A stretch of 64,000 bases of DNA from Escallonia rubra (GCA_033065855.1 JAVXUO010001488.1:868001-932000); one strand, 5' to 3'. Shown: positions 22,995 to 35,254, numbered from the stretch's first letter. Notes: a model not told the origin generated them from the sequence alone. Numbers and translations: made by a program.

Positions 22995-25900
22995 TCATAA
23001 ATAATCCATAGGAAGTTCCCAATCATCCGGGACGTCTCTCGTTTTTGGGCGAGAATTTCGCCCTGAGGAGCGCCTCTGCTTGACCCGACCATAATTCCCT
23101 TCAAGAGGTTGTTTTTCCAGGTCAGGGTATTCTTCAAGTTCATAACTGGAGTTCCTAACCTTCTGGGCATCCCAAAATCCCTGGGATAAGCAATGACAAA
23201 AATCTTTAGTTAATGCGGAACCGGTATAAGAGTAATAGAGTTCATGAGCTAGCATGAAACATAGTTCTTCACCTATATGTAGTACCAAATTACTTGTAAA
23301 AAAGAAATAGGCCTATTTGCACTCTAAACCCTGTGTTTTCCAAAAAGTTGCAGTTAAAACCCCAACGTTTACTAATTAGCGGCAAAAATGCTAAGGGTAG
23401 CCACGTCTTCCTATCGCTGGAATTTACTAACGGGAGTCGATGAACCCATTAGTTATAAAGGGTAAGCTGGTCAATTTGTCATCTTCTTCTTTGTTCCTTC
23501 ACTGCCCACCCCAGCCCACCTAACACCACCTAACATACATTCCATAATCCCACCTATGCATCAATATACTTGAACCTTGGAGATTACCATCACAAACTCA
23601 AGCACTGAAGAGGGGGGGGGGGGAAAAATGAGGCAGAATCGTGGATAGTGATATGGGCTTGATGGAGGCGGTGGCTTTGGATGGTTCTTCATCTCGATCT
23701 GTGAATCGATGGTGTTGGTCGTCAACGAAAAATCATAGTTATTGTAGTAAATCAGAGAGAGGAAGAAAAATCGGGAAAGGTGGGGTGGGTGAGGTGGTGC
23801 AGGCAGCGGATCTGGTGGTGGTGTTATCGATCGACGAGTGAGTGTGGTGGTCGGTAACAGCAGCGCCCTTATGGTGGTGGTGGTTGGTCGTTGGGTTTTG
23901 CGGTAATGATCTGTCTTTGGAATTTATAATGTCGGTTAGTGGGTGTTGTAGTGGTGGGGAGGTGAAGATCTGGGACCTATGGTGGTGATACGGTGGGAGG
24001 TTGTGGTCGTGGCAAAGAAGAAAGACTTGTGGTTGGTGATGATTGATGGTAGTTACTGGCGCTCGTGGTGGTTGTTTGTGATGTTCAGTAACGGTTGTGG
24101 TTGTGCAAACGTTGATGGTGGTGTTGAGCTGTGGCAGGAAGTATTAAAATGAAGAAGAAACCCAGAAACGATAAGAGCTAATAAATTGACCATCCTAACC
24201 TTCTCTCTAACCTCTGCGATCACACGTATTTCGATCTCACCCGTCAAAACTGGTTGACAAAAGTTAATTATTGAATAAAGATGGAAAGGGATCTCAAAAG
24301 ACAGTATACCCTTATTAACTGACGGATTAATTTACTCCCCTCAGTAAATTCTAGAGATCGCAAGACATGGCAAACCTTAGGGTTTTCGCTGCTAAATAAT
24401 AAACGTTAAGGTTTTAGCTGCAAATCTTTGGAAAAGATAAGAGTTCTGGATGCAATTAAGCCAAGGAAATATTTACCAAAGAGTTGTATACCCCTCCCCA
24501 CCCCCCCAAAACAGCAGCACCACCAAAACCCCACCCACTCCGGCACCCTCTCTCCTTCCCCTCCTTTTAATTTATTGAGCAAGACAGAGATCACTTTCTC
24601 TTTCACAAGAGAAATAATAACAATAATAAGGTCGTGCAGACTGAATATTAGATGGGAGTAAGGAGAAATCAGTTAGAGGTCCTTGTGCATACTTCCTTTA
24701 TGGTTTGATGTGTTCAGGCATGGTGCATCCTGCAATCTTGTGAACTTAGTCATCTAAAAAAGAGTGTCTGTCTAGATTAGGCTTCAAGTACATGAGCAAT
24801 AGAATCGATGTGCAGATAAAAGGGTACCTTTGTTAGTCTCTGTACACGTGAGGCCGCAGCTTCGTGCACTACAACTGTGTCAGCAACAACTTCAAGCACA
24901 TCTTCAACAAACAAACCATATGTGCTTACCTGGGGGCAAAACAAGTAAATTTTGTCAAGAACTCTTCAATGGACTCCATTTTAACGACAAGATTGCATAT
25001 ATCTTTGTGGAGTGTATACTGAGGAATTAGTTATGACCATGGACTCTTGAAGTAGGTAAAGTGCAACAAGCAAGTTACATCTCCTCAGCATTCTTTAAAG
25101 AGAACCATCCACATACCAGACTTGATGGAATGATGGAGATTCCAAAAGAATCGAGCTCAAGTAGTTCTACTGCCCCTGAGTTGATATTAAAAGTATAACC
25201 CCGCACCTACATGCAGAGAATTATGAGATGATTGTTATAAAGATATAAGAAAACAGTTTCAGTGCTTGTGTGGAGATGTAGCTGCCTAGAACATCGCTCA
25301 CCTTTCCAATATTTCTTCTTCCTGGAGTTACGACATTGTATCCTACCTAACAAAGTGCGCTGGTTAAAATCTCACCAGAAAAGAAAGAAAAAACGAAAGA
25401 AAAACAGCATATATAAGATGCCGAAGAAACAATTAAGGACTATCGGTTACTCTTAATGTAAAAGCCTGGTGGCCAATCCAAAAGCATGCTCAAGAGGAGG
25501 ATGAGCCCACCAAGTATAATAGTTGAACCAATCCCAATGTATAGCCGATGTGCGACTTTAACACACACCCCGCATATAGTGGATTATTAGGTAATCCCAT
25601 GCCTTGATCCGAATGAACCGGACTATATGAAGGTGCGACTTGAAGACCATGGGGCACGGGCAGGGCCTAGCTCTTATACCATGTTAAGCTACCATTTATT
25701 CTAAAAGCTTAAGCTTTTAAAGAATGAACCAAACAATGTTATCAAGCTTAACACGCCCCCTCCCGTGCAAGCTCCCGATATAAATCAAGGTGCATTACCA
25801 CCAAGTGCACAGATAAACAGATTGCAAACTGTACAACCATAAAGGGGGACTAAACATGCAAGCGGAAAAAACCCAAGACCTTGCGCAATGAGAGCTTTGA

Positions 25901-28608
25901 TACCATGACATGTCTAGTTAACCTAGACAAGGCAGGCAGAATATAAACAGTCATCTCTAGTAATGCAGTCATATCTCACTGTTAGCATGTTAGCATGCCC
26001 ACCTACAAGAGCATCATGCATATCTAAGCCCTACACTAATTAGAGGATGAAAGGAACGGATAGACAATTTCATGAAAGGTAGACATGTTTCATAACCTCA
26101 TATAAATCGTCAAAGTATGATCTCGCTACAATCATATCTCTTCAAGACTTGAGCTTACTAAGGATTATAAGAGGTTTTGGGGTTGCTCTCTATTAAAGCA
26201 AGCTTGATGAACCTCCTCATAGAAAATGGAAGAAGAATGAAAAGGAAAAGGAAGAAGATGTAATTCACGTAGCTTTTCGTCAAAATTCAGAAAGCAGTTT
26301 AACCACGTGTGAAGGAAAGAAAACATATTTTTGTGTGTTAATCAACTTTCAGGAAAACAGTAAAGACACATATGAGACCAATTTCAGATCTTCGTGTATT
26401 TAATAATTAATCATATAACAGTACGGGGAATTCTCAGTATTGCTACATACAAAACATTACTATCATTGCATAATAGAAATGTCATCTGAAAACAACCAGA
26501 GATGTTGTCCATCACTGGGAGTGATACTCTGTGCTATGATTTACAAACATCACAAAACAATTGATATCATGATAGCATGAATATATACGAGTTCAGACCA
26601 CAAGATATAAGGTTTATATAACTGAGTAAACTAACAGCTTGGCAGGACCCAGTGTCATTGGAGGTTTCTTATGAAGGATCTATTGGGCAGTCCGCTCACT
26701 TCCTCTTTTTTCCCTTGGGAACATTTATTGGCATTTTATTGATAAAGAACTTGAAATAGCTAAACATACCAATGTCTCCAGTCCAACCATTTTAAAGCCA
26801 TTTTCCATCATGCTCTCATCCTGGATGAGCACGACATCACCAACCTGTGAAACAATCAAATAGTTCAGCTATTGGAAAAACAATGATGATATTATTATGA
26901 GAACAAAGCGCAAAGAAGAATAAATGGATTAATATTGACATAATAGAAGTAAGTGGATCGATCAAGTATCCAAATTCTAAAGAAAAATCATTATTGATGA
27001 TCCAAGACCATAGATATTGATAGATAGAACTGCTATTTATTTGCTGAATAGACAGATTGATTGAAAAAATCATGACTATACTTAACAATAAAACACTCTG
27101 AAAAGCCCACATACGACGAAGATTTTTTGTTGCCGTCGGAAAAAAAAGAAGTCCCACCCCTATTAACATGGGAACTGGAAGTGGAAGGACAGGTATTATC
27201 CACGCATATTGATATGTCTGTTCCATAAAAAAATAAATAAAAAATTTGTATTCTGAATTAATTGTTTCCGATTTACCGGATCTTACCTCTTTCGAAAGGA
27301 GTCAATAAAAAAAATCAAGATATGCACTAATTAAAATATAATTTTCGAATTTTCTATTCTTATTTATTCTCTTATTCTGACTCTTTCCAAAATACTTCCA
27401 GTATTCAAATCAAGAAGTTTCAATTGGTTAAACGAACATGTATATTATTTGAGCGTGCATACAAAGCATGTAAAGGTGTACACACACTCAAGCAGATAGA
27501 GAGCTACCTGGCTAATATCCTCCAGAAGCAACCTTTCTAATTCGCCCGAAAGTAAGTTTGGCCTCACCTCTACAACCATTACCGTCCACTGCATAGATAA
27601 GAAATGAAATAAGACCTACTGGCAAAAGGTTTATCTCATCATTGCTAATAAGGTTCTCCGAATTATCATTCTAGGATGTAAAAGTAATGCTGAAAATTGC
27701 CCTGCCCCTACCCTCTAGAAAACTACGAAATTCCTCAAAAATTGTAAAACACGCTACTATAAAACAGCCAGTCATAAGACGTGCCAAACTTTCAACTCAT
27801 ACTTAAGAGAAAAAAATGACAAAATGTGGTGCTTTAAAGCCCTTGCACAGCAAGGATACAGTATACCCTAAAATGAACAGAACTAAGACATGAAACACCA
27901 AAAGTACTAAAAGCAATGACCAGAATTTACATGTTGTGTGCCTCATAACTTACATTTAACTACTATCACCACAGGGGCCAAGTTTGACAGTGCTTGTACT
28001 TCTACATATGATTGTAGCAATGACACCAAAATCCAAAGTGCATATGAATAAAGTCCACTCACTGAGTTGGTATCCACCCAAAGCTGTGAAATGAAACCCA
28101 AGCTTAGAGCAGACTGGATGCTGATCACTTGCTTTGCCATCATGCTCGACCTATTCGTCAATTGCCTTCCTTTCCTCAAAACCTGCCCCGCATTTTTCTT
28201 CTCCAATTCCTCCATCTTAGTACCAAAACCATCACCGGAAACCCCACTACTACTAACCAAATTATCGTCTCTGCATTTCTCATCAAATTCAAGAAAAGCC
28301 ACGTCCGAAGAACCCGGATTTTCTACTCTATCTCTCAATCTCGAATTCGTCTTCGTTTCTTCCGCGACATTTCCTCCTGCTTCCAGCTCAATCCCTTTTT
28401 CTTGATGCTTCTTCATAAAACCTAATTCATCGTAAAAGTCGTGCTCGGCCAACCTTGATGGTCCTGGGTCTTTCCTAGCCTTGGTCGAAGTCCTGAAGAT
28501 CACTCCTACTGGAAAAGATTTGGGTTTCCAGTTGAAGCTGGAAAATCTTGATTGACGTGTTCTGATGCAAGAATGAGGGATGAAGGTTGATGGAAGGCAA
28601 TCAGACAT
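22995..28608 (-). CDS. Plastid-type PRC-barrel domain protein
   Basis: Seven exons: 28608-28063, 27588-27508, 26844-26770, 25346-25302, 25206-25117, 24929-24828 and 23180-22995. All junctions are phase 0 with GT-AG introns, giving 374 residues. The Ser/Arg-rich N-terminus looks like a plastid transit peptide, followed by a variable acidic region. Two beta-rich PRC-barrel units follow: one from [14 protein letters not shown] to [11 protein letters not shown] (about residues 163-220), the second from [17 protein letters not shown] to [12 protein letters not shown]. The C-terminus ends [13 protein letters not shown]-barrels are named after a photosynthetic reaction-centre subunit domain and also occur in RNA-metabolism proteins; the exact role here is not known. 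The open frame to 28659 starts with TTG, so the first ATG at 28608 is used. Introns carry three separate mobile or organellar insertions. Confidence 0.9.
23310..24462. mobile_element. Mutator-like MITE in PRC-barrel intron 6
   Basis: The ends form long imperfect inverted repeats of about 100 bp. The left end starts GGCCTATTTGCA and includes TTTTCCAAAAAGTTGCAG; the right end on the other strand starts GGCTTAATTGCA and includes TTTTCCAAAGATTTGCAG. Flanks AAAGAAATA (23301-23309) and AAGGAAATA (24463-24471) match at 8 of 9 positions, the 9-bp duplication of Mutator-like elements. The interior is GGTGGTGG-rich and has no transposase. Host exons on both sides are intact. Confidence 0.85.
25440..25930 (-). 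mobile_element. Degenerate LTR-retrotransposon remnant in intron
   Basis: Read on the minus strand, TTAAAGTCGCACATCGGCTA resembles a common motif in plant LTRs. Further on are CATGGTATAAGAGCTAGG and CATGGTATCAAAGCTC, close to the initiator-Met primer site TGGTATCAGAGC. No open frame survives. It lies in the 1.4-kb intron 3 of the PRC-barrel gene and its ends are uncertain. Confidence 0.4.
26927..27430 (-). pseudogene. ndhF: Nuclear plastid DNA insertion: 5' end of ndhF
   Basis: Minus-strand ATG at 27226 opens about 100 codons matching the N-terminus of plastid NADH dehydrogenase-like subunit 5 ([18 protein letters not shown] and [19 protein letters not shown]). Homology stops after [11 protein letters not shown] at about 26927, where an unrelated tail begins. 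Upstream, 27227-27430 looks like the AT-rich plastid sequence before ndhF. This is a ~0.5-kb plastid fragment (NUPT) inside intron 2 of the PRC-barrel gene, in the same orientation as the host. The frame is still open, which suggests a fairly recent transfer. It is not functional: the gene is truncated to about one seventh. Confidence 0.9.
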
Positions 28609-28773
28609 GTTGGTTGGATGGGGTAATTTGGTGGAGAGTGTTAAGCTAGTTATGTACAAAGGGCAGTCATGAGCTCAAGCTTCGAATTTGCTGAGCTGAG
28701 AGAACTCCTCTCTGTTTGTGGAACAGAGGCAAAGAGAAGGAAAGTTGAGCACTTATATTGGAAATATCTCATC

Positions 28774-29296
28774 TGGGTTTGAGCATTTAAACCGTTCAAA
28801 CCAATTCAACCAGTCAAATCGAACCGATCAAACCGACAGATCACAAACCGATTTAAAGAAACAATTGGTTTGGTTTTTTTTTTACCAAACCGATGTTCGG
28901 TTCGGTTGGTTCGGTTTGGTTTTTTCGAAACCGTTCTAAACCGAACCGAACCGAACCTATATATATCTAATTAAAAATTTATAAATCTTTATCTAGTCCT
29001 AGTCATTATTTAATTTTTGCTATACTTATGATCTAACCACCACATATATGTGTAAACTCTACCTAATTTCAATAGGTAGGCTCTAAAAAACTAGTTATTA
29101 TGTGTATAAATAATCAATATTTAGGCCCAAAAAAATCCAAAAATTAATTACTAACCCAAACCGGTCAATCCGTCCAAACCGTTGAAACCGAACCGTTCAA
29201 CTACAGTTTGGTTTTTTTTCTTCCAAACCGATGGTGGTCTGTTCGGTTTGGTATTCAGCCTTCAAACCGAACCAACCGAACCGTGCTCACCCCTAC
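28774..29296. mobile_element. hAT-like MITE rich in AACCG/CGGTT
   Basis: Just upstream of the PRC-barrel gene, both ends are dense in AAACCGAACCG or CGGTTTGGTT words. The terminal sequences TGGGTTTGAGCA and, inverted, AGGGGTGAGCACGG are related. A shared ATCTCATC flanks both sides (28766-28773 and 29297-29304), an 8-bp duplication. The middle is AT-rich and non-coding. It resembles plant hAT-type MITEs that begin CAGGGGTGAGCACGGTT. It could supply or disturb promoter sequence of the neighbouring gene. Confidence 0.65.
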
Positions 29297-29304
29297 ATCT
29301 CATC

Positions 29305-29878
29305 TCATCCTTAAATTCACAAACTATTTTAGAATTACGGCAACCATAATTTCCCATCGGGTTAATTACACTAATATTCCTTAAATTTCGATATAATTAG
29401 AGATAAAAACGTTAGGTATGAAAAATATTACATATCTTCCGTGACCAAACGGAATATTTGTTGACCTAACGATTTGAGTAAAATGACTTAGATGTTTTTG
29501 CTTTCTACTGAGAAATATCTTAAATGCTCCGAACGAGAAGATGTCTGATAAGGAAGCTTTGTGATTCATTGTTGAACATAATTTTTCGGCAACAACTGCC
29601 TCCCAATGCTAACGAATAACCTCATCCATCATGTCCCGCCTAACCTTGCTCATTTTAATGCGGCAAAGGCATAATAGCCCAGACAACCACCATCCATCAC
29701 TCATCCTCGCACCACCACCACCATCGCTCATCAACCTTTTTTACTCCACCTCTGGGCTTCCTGACAACTAATACTAGCTCAACAAATTATCTTCCATGTG
29801 TACAAATACCGTTAAAAAGCACACTAGTACATCGATTTTCAGCCATCACTACACAAATATCAATCCATGAAAATTAGA
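29305..29878. other. Gene-free stretch
   Basis: No gene or recognisable element is seen. Confidence 0.5.
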
Positions 29879-31669
29879 AACCCCTGATACTCAGCCAGAG
29901 GCTATGAACATGATGACGATCGACTAGTCTGGCCAAGAAGTGAATGCCCAAAATTACCTATTCTTCATTGTTTGTTCGTTGCGACATCTTCATTATATAT
30001 CACCCGTGGTCAATTACAAGCACCTAGCGCTTGGATGATTAGATTTGAGTTTCGCGGGTCTCAATTTGCAGTTGGTGGAAGGGTGATGTGATGGTGGCGA
30101 TGATAGCGTGCTTTGCTGCAATGGCAAAATAAACAGACATGACTAGTGACCAATGAAATGGTGGCGCATAGTTGTTTTGTGTTATTTATGGTTATATTAT
30201 GACCTTAAGGTTCTCCAATAAGGGTGATTGTGTTATCATCGTCTTTATTTAAGTGTTTATGTGTTTTCAACAAGCAAAACATAATGCATCAGCCTTGCAA
30301 CACTGATTCATCTACAGGGGATTAAACATGCCATGTCATCAAGGACGTACAAGTCTCCACTCAAGGCCGGTTTATCTAATCAAACTGTCAAATAAGGGTA
30401 ACAATGGCTACACGACATGTGGCCATATTTGAGCAAAGGAATAGCACGCGGCCTCTTTCACAGGGCAAGTTTTAACTGTACAGCGTGTCATCAAGAGAAG
30501 AGTCGTAAAAAACATGGTGGAGACGGGATGAAGACTAGCCATAACGTAAAACGAGGCAGTATTCAGCATCAACACATGGAGAAATTAAATCAATCAAGTA
30601 AATTTAGCATGAATAGGAAAGCAAATAGGCATGCTGGTACACGTGACAACTTTAGATTGGATCGACCAAAGGCTAAATGATTACAGCTAATCTATAAAGG
30701 GCATAAATGTTGTCTCGATTAATCCTCTTCAGCACCAAACACCAAAAGCTCCTAGTTTACATTATTACAGCCTATGTTTACCTTAAGTAAACGGATTTAT
30801 CTTGAGACCATCAAAACAGTTGTGTGACTCACTCAGACAATTGTAAAAAGTGTATTCAGTATTGCAATTAACGCTTCTGTACAGTAAGAATGTCATCATT
30901 TTATAGAAGTCGTTCACTGCAAATGCAAATGCAAATACTATGAATGTAAGCTGCCTTTTATTTATTGTCTTTTATACTTGGTTTGATTATGATTATGAGT
31001 AACTTAAGTAGGAATAGCGGTAAATTAAATAATATTAAAAAAAGTCCTAAAGCTGTAGGCGAAAAGAACTCTTGGGATATTCCAAAATCCTCATAAATCG
31101 TTTGAAAGAAGTCAGAAGAGGCACACTCCCCTACAAGCCAGATTGTTTAATTATTTAAAAATTATGTTTCACACGCAATCGTCTTAGGACTTGGCATGCC
31201 CATGCACCACAAAAATATTAATTTTTACCCAACGGACGTGCCTCAGCATATCACGAGCAAATGGTATGCTTGTTCGTTTTGGTTGATTTGGCAACGGTGG
31301 AGAATTACCGATGGTGGTGGAAGATGGTTGACCAGAATTTAAGTAACAATTTTCCCATTTCTTAAGATGAGTGATTGACTTATTACCAATTTCTTAAGTT
31401 TAAACCCCATTCAGTTTCTCATTTTGAATCGCGTATATATATTATGAAACCTAATAAATTCAAGAGAGCACTAATCGCACTCCTTATATGGTTACTTATC
31501 ATTTATGTTGGCCTGTAGAGTTTAAAATAAGTTACACAAAAACAGCTATACATAAAAACTTAAAATTTACTTGACCATGAACTAAAGTCTACTTATATCC
31601 TTTCCTAAATATGTTTAAATAAGTTGTGACCTCTACTTTTGCGAATCACTTGTGCATAAAATCTTAAAC
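29879..31669. repeat. Direct repeat block, left copy
   Basis: This block recurs at about 42058-43685, in the same order and orientation, starting at ACTCAGCCAGA. Strongly shared stretches include AGCACCTAGCGCTTGGATGA, GCCATATTTGAGCAAAGGAA and CACCAAAAGCTCCTAGTTTA. The left copy has ~200 extra bases (about 30150-30340). A TATA-like CTATAAAGG near 30693 precedes a leader-like stretch, so the pair may be LTRs of an older element; a segmental duplication is also possible. No conserved open frame is seen. Confidence 0.8.
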
Positions 31670-32097
31670 TTTAATTTGGTGTGATATTCCTCATTATTAA
31701 CTGACACACTCTAATTTTTTTCTCGTCTTGTTATTTTTAATTTGGCAAATTTGTAACTTCCACCCCTAATCCACTCGGCATCCACATCAGTTTATTCACG
31801 TCACTCAAACCAACGGACCACCATCACTTGACCACCGAACATGCCGCAAGTGACACCACTGGACCCACCAAACGTACAACTAGGCCCATTACTGCCGTAC
31901 ATATAAGCACTTAACCCCCCAAAATCGCCACCACCGAACCCACTATAACCTTAATTGCGAGTAGCTCCATCAAGTTGCCACCCCCCCCCCCCCGCCCCAA
32001 ACAACAAAACCATCGTCAACACCACTTCCATGACATCAATAATAGTACCAACATCACCGCTAAACACCAAATCTGTAACCACTGCCATTATTACCTA
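31670..32097. other. CCA-rich sequence left of the retrotransposon
   Basis: Rich in CCACCA and ACCACC, with a poly-C run at 31981-31993. It appears to continue at 41254 (ATCACCGTCGCCACCATC), so this is one sequence split by the insertion. No gene is seen. Confidence 0.5.
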
Positions 32098-32426
32098 ACA
32101 TCTGATGCCAAGGAAAGTGGGTTCGTACTTACGTGGAGGTGCCATAAAGGCTGCAGTCCGAGTCAGCTTCCAAGTATGTTGATGTGAGACACAGCAAGGG
32201 TGGAACAAGGGCAGAGACCAAGGGCTTCCCAGACAGAACTCGAGGGTGGTAGTGCTGCGAGGGCGATAGCGCGAGATGAATACACGATGACAGTCACAGT
32301 CCGATGCTTAGGTCCAGAGTCAGGGTACTGTATGTTTCTCTCTCTAGAATTCTAGAGTGAGAAAGTGAAATATGTTCTGAAAATGTCCAACCTCTATCCC
32401 CTTGTCCAAATGAATTCTCAAGACCT

Positions 32427-32436
32427 CTATTTATAG
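32427..32436 (-). promoter_or_regulatory. LTR TATA box (3' LTR)
   Basis: CTATAAATAG on the minus strand, at the same place in both LTRs, about 330 bp from the LTR 3' end. This would put the R-U5 part at roughly 0.3 kb and leave a U3 of about 2.1 kb. Confidence 0.65.
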
Positions 32437-32833
32437 AGATTGAGATGATGATGTCATTAACCGACACGTGGCGCTCCCCGGGAGTGACACGTCACCGGGG
32501 GGTCCACGGATGTCGGTGCTCCACGGACTGTCGGATCGCATATTCACCCGGCCTGCTCCTCACAGCGTCGCTCCGTTTGTCAGGAAAGACTGGCTCCCAC
32601 CGCGTTGGTGTGGCCAGAGAACCCCTTGATCTAGCCTCCAATCTAAGCCCTTGCGGAGTCCCACAGGCCTGGCAGCGGTGGGGAAGACCCGACGCCCAAC
32701 TGCCAGGTGAACTAGGCGCGATGCCCTCCGAAGACCTGCTCCCGTCTCGGAGTGACCCGGGGGTCATAGTCCCTAGAGGTGCCGACGCAAGCCTCCAGTG
32801 CCGGAGCACGTAGGCCAGTCACGCAGGCACCCT

Positions 32834-33520
32834 GACGGAGATAGTGTCCCGGAGGAGTCGCCTATTCCGCAGGCCGAGGTAGCATCCCGGAGGAGCCGTC
32901 TACCTGGTCGGCCAAGGTAGCATCCCGGAGGAGCCGTCTACCTGGCGGAAGGGGAGTTGAAGAGCTCCCTGGCAGAGATAGTGTCCCGGAGGAGTCGCCT
33001 ATCCCCGCGGGTGAGTCCTTGTGCCGGAGCACTCGGAGCGAGTCAAGGTAGCATCCCGGAGGAGCCGTCTACCCGACTGGCCGAGGTAGCATCCCGGAGG
33101 AGCCGTCTACCTGGCGGAAGGGGAGTTGAAGAGCTCCCTGGCAGAGATAGTGTCCCGGAGGAGTCGCCTATCCCCGCGGGTGAGTCCTTGTGCCGGAGCA
33201 CTCGGAGCGAGTCAAGGTAGCATCCCGGAGGAGCCGTCTACCCGACTGGCCGAGGTAGCATCCCGGAGGAGCCGTCTACCTGGCGGAAGGGGAGTTGAAG
33301 AGCTCCCTGGCAGAGATAATGTCCCGGAGGAGTCGCCTATCCCCGCGGGTGAGTCCTTATGTCGGAGCACTCGGAGCATGTCAAGGTAGCATCCCGGAGG
33401 AGCCGTCTACCCGACTGGCCGAGGTAGCATCCCGGAGGAGCCGTCTACCTGACGGAAGGGGAGTTGAAGAGCTCCCTGGCAGAGATAGTGTCCCGGAGGA
33501 GTTGCCTATCCCTGCGGGTG
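32834..33520. repeat. 169-bp tandem array in 3' LTR
   Basis: The phrase GGGGAGTTGAAGAGCTCC recurs four times at 169-bp steps, with AGCATCCCGGAGGAGCCGTC and AGTGTCCCGGAGGAGTCGCC inside each unit. Each unit itself contains repeats of a ~40-bp sub-unit around CCCGGAGGAG. In the other LTR (39531-40177) the first step is 131 bp instead of 169, a 38-bp sub-unit loss or gain. Confidence 0.9.
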
Positions 33521-33924
33521 ATGTACACTTCGGAGAGGGGGTTGAAGCATGTTCCATGACCAAGGCAAAGTGCGCATGGTGTGATGAATGAGTGTGGTGC
33601 CCGAGGGCATGATGACATGATTGTGGCGCATGGGCGCGATGAAGTGAGTAAGGTGTCGGGGGCACGTCTATATCAATGGCGCGGCGCATGGGCGCGACGG
33701 AGTGCGTAAGGTGCCGGGGGCATGTTTGTGTCAATGTTGGCGCATGGGTGCGAGAGAATGCGTAAGGTGCCGGGGGCACGTTGGTGTCAATGGTGGCACA
33801 TGGGCGCGACATAGTGCGTATAGTGTCGGGGGCACGGTAGTGTGACAGAGAGCCTAGGGGCACGGCTGTATCAGCGGCGCGGCGCACGGGCGCGGCGAAG
33901 TGTTGGAGCGTGACGCCAGGACGT

Positions 33925-34215
33925 CGGGCGACGGGGTCGCGGAGTGACGCCCGGGCGACTGGGGTCGCAAAGTGAAGTCTGGGCGACGTGGTCGCGGAGA
34001 TGATGTCCGGACGACGGGCGACTGGGGTCGCAAAGTGAAGTCTGGGCGACGTGGTCGCGGAGATGATGTCCGGACGACGGGCGACGGGGGTCGCGGAGAT
34101 GACGTCCGGACGACGGGGGTCGCGGAGTTGACGTCCGGATGACGGGGTCGCGGAGTTGACGTCCGGACGATGGGGGTCGCGGAGTTGACGTCCGGACGAC
34201 GGGCGTCGCGGAGGA
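33925..34215. repeat. GACGTCCGG minisatellite in 3' LTR
   Basis: Short units of ~30-45 bp built on GTCGCGGAGTTGACGTCCGG and ACGACGGGCGACGGGG, very rich in CpG. The matching array in the 5' LTR is at 40579-40925 with a different unit order. Confidence 0.9.
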
Positions 34216-34543
34216 TGCAAGGCCTCTTGAAGAGAAGTGAAAGTGTTAAGTATGGAGACCAAAGGCCAACCCTTCGGGGAAGGCCAAGGCCAACCTCATG
34301 GGGAGGCCGAGGCCGACCCCAAGGGGAAGGCCAAGGCCAACTTCCTTGGGCAAGTGTCATGGCGCGTCGACGGGCGACGGGCGAAGTGCGACGATCGAAG
34401 CGTCATGAGGCTTGGTCACGTTCCTTGAGCGTGCATGCTTTGACCGGTTGTGAGCGTTGAAAATGTCTGTTGCTTGTGCGGACGTGTCATGCAAAATGGG
34501 ACCGTAGTGGGCCTTTGGGTACGACCAGAATAGGTTGGGAACA

Positions 34544-35254
34544 TAAGCCCCCTGCGTGTGGTGTGCGCGGAGGGGCAACCCGAGCGGGCACCGCACGCAT
34601 GAATACTTAGCAAGATTTTATGTTGTTTGGCCGGAGCGTTGTTGAGGTCGTCAATGCGTGATGATGAAGAGTAAGTGGCTCGAGCCACCTCATGCACCAC
34701 CTACGAAAGCTTGGAATGCTTGGGGGTTGAGACAAAGGCACGATGATAGGGCGCAGGGGCGCGAGCATGTAAACGGTGCCCGGGCGACGAGTGTCGTGGA
34801 GACGTCACCCGGGCGATGGGCAACAAGCGTCGCGGAGACGGCGCACGGGCGCTGGCGACGAGCATTGGACAATGAATAGGAGTAAGTGGTTCGAGCTATC
34901 TCGCGCACCACCTACCAAGGGCGTTGATGTCGAGGGACATCGTCATGAGGGGCGCGACAAGGGCGCGGTCGGACATCGTGATGCGGGGGCAGTCCACAAC
35001 GAGCGCATGTGCGCGGGCAATGCACGTCGGTCTATATTGCAAATTTTTTTTTTTTTTTTGAATTGCCGGTCTTGGATGTCGATGTTCGGTCATTGGGTGA
35101 GTGTGTGTAGGCCAAAGTTTGGAGGGTAAGCCTTGGTGTGGTATGAAGCCGAAGAGTAGCCTTGGTGATGGAGGCCGCGGTGGGCATGGAGGATGGCCAT
35201 GGGGTAAGGGGGAGAGTAATGTAAGGAAGAGAGAATGATGTTTAACTTTGGGAG
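34544..35254. other. Retrotransposon interior, non-coding part
   Basis: Between the 3' LTR and the purine-rich tract lies GC-rich sequence with ACGAGCGT-like and GCGCGGGCG repeats and a T-run (35046-35060). No convincing protein is seen. Confidence 0.5.

Larger units (their letters stand above)
32103..34543 (-). repeat. 3' LTR of the gag-only retrotransposon
   Basis: This is the downstream LTR in the element's own orientation. It contains a minus-strand TATA box CTATAAATAG at 32427-32436. Upstream of that box, within U3, are three tandem arrays: ~169-bp units (32834-33520), ~60-bp units built on GGCGCATGGGCGCGAC (about 33620-33850), and short GACGTCCGGACGACGGG units (33925-34215). Open frames in it arise from the arrays and repeat in the other LTR. 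Confidence 0.92.

Noticed and set aside
26837-27226. Functional ndhF gene
   Set aside because: Only about the first 100 codons are present, ending in unrelated sequence, inside a nuclear intron. It is a plastid insertion.
32834-33520. Regular repeats that look a little like a CRISPR array
   Set aside because: This is a plant nuclear LTR. The units are head-to-tail minisatellites without unique spacers, and they recur in the partner LTR.
32445-34360. Several open frames of 90-290 codons in the left LTR, and copies in the right LTR
   Set aside because: They follow the tandem arrays at fixed 169-bp offsets on both strands and lie in U3. They look like composition artefacts, not genes.
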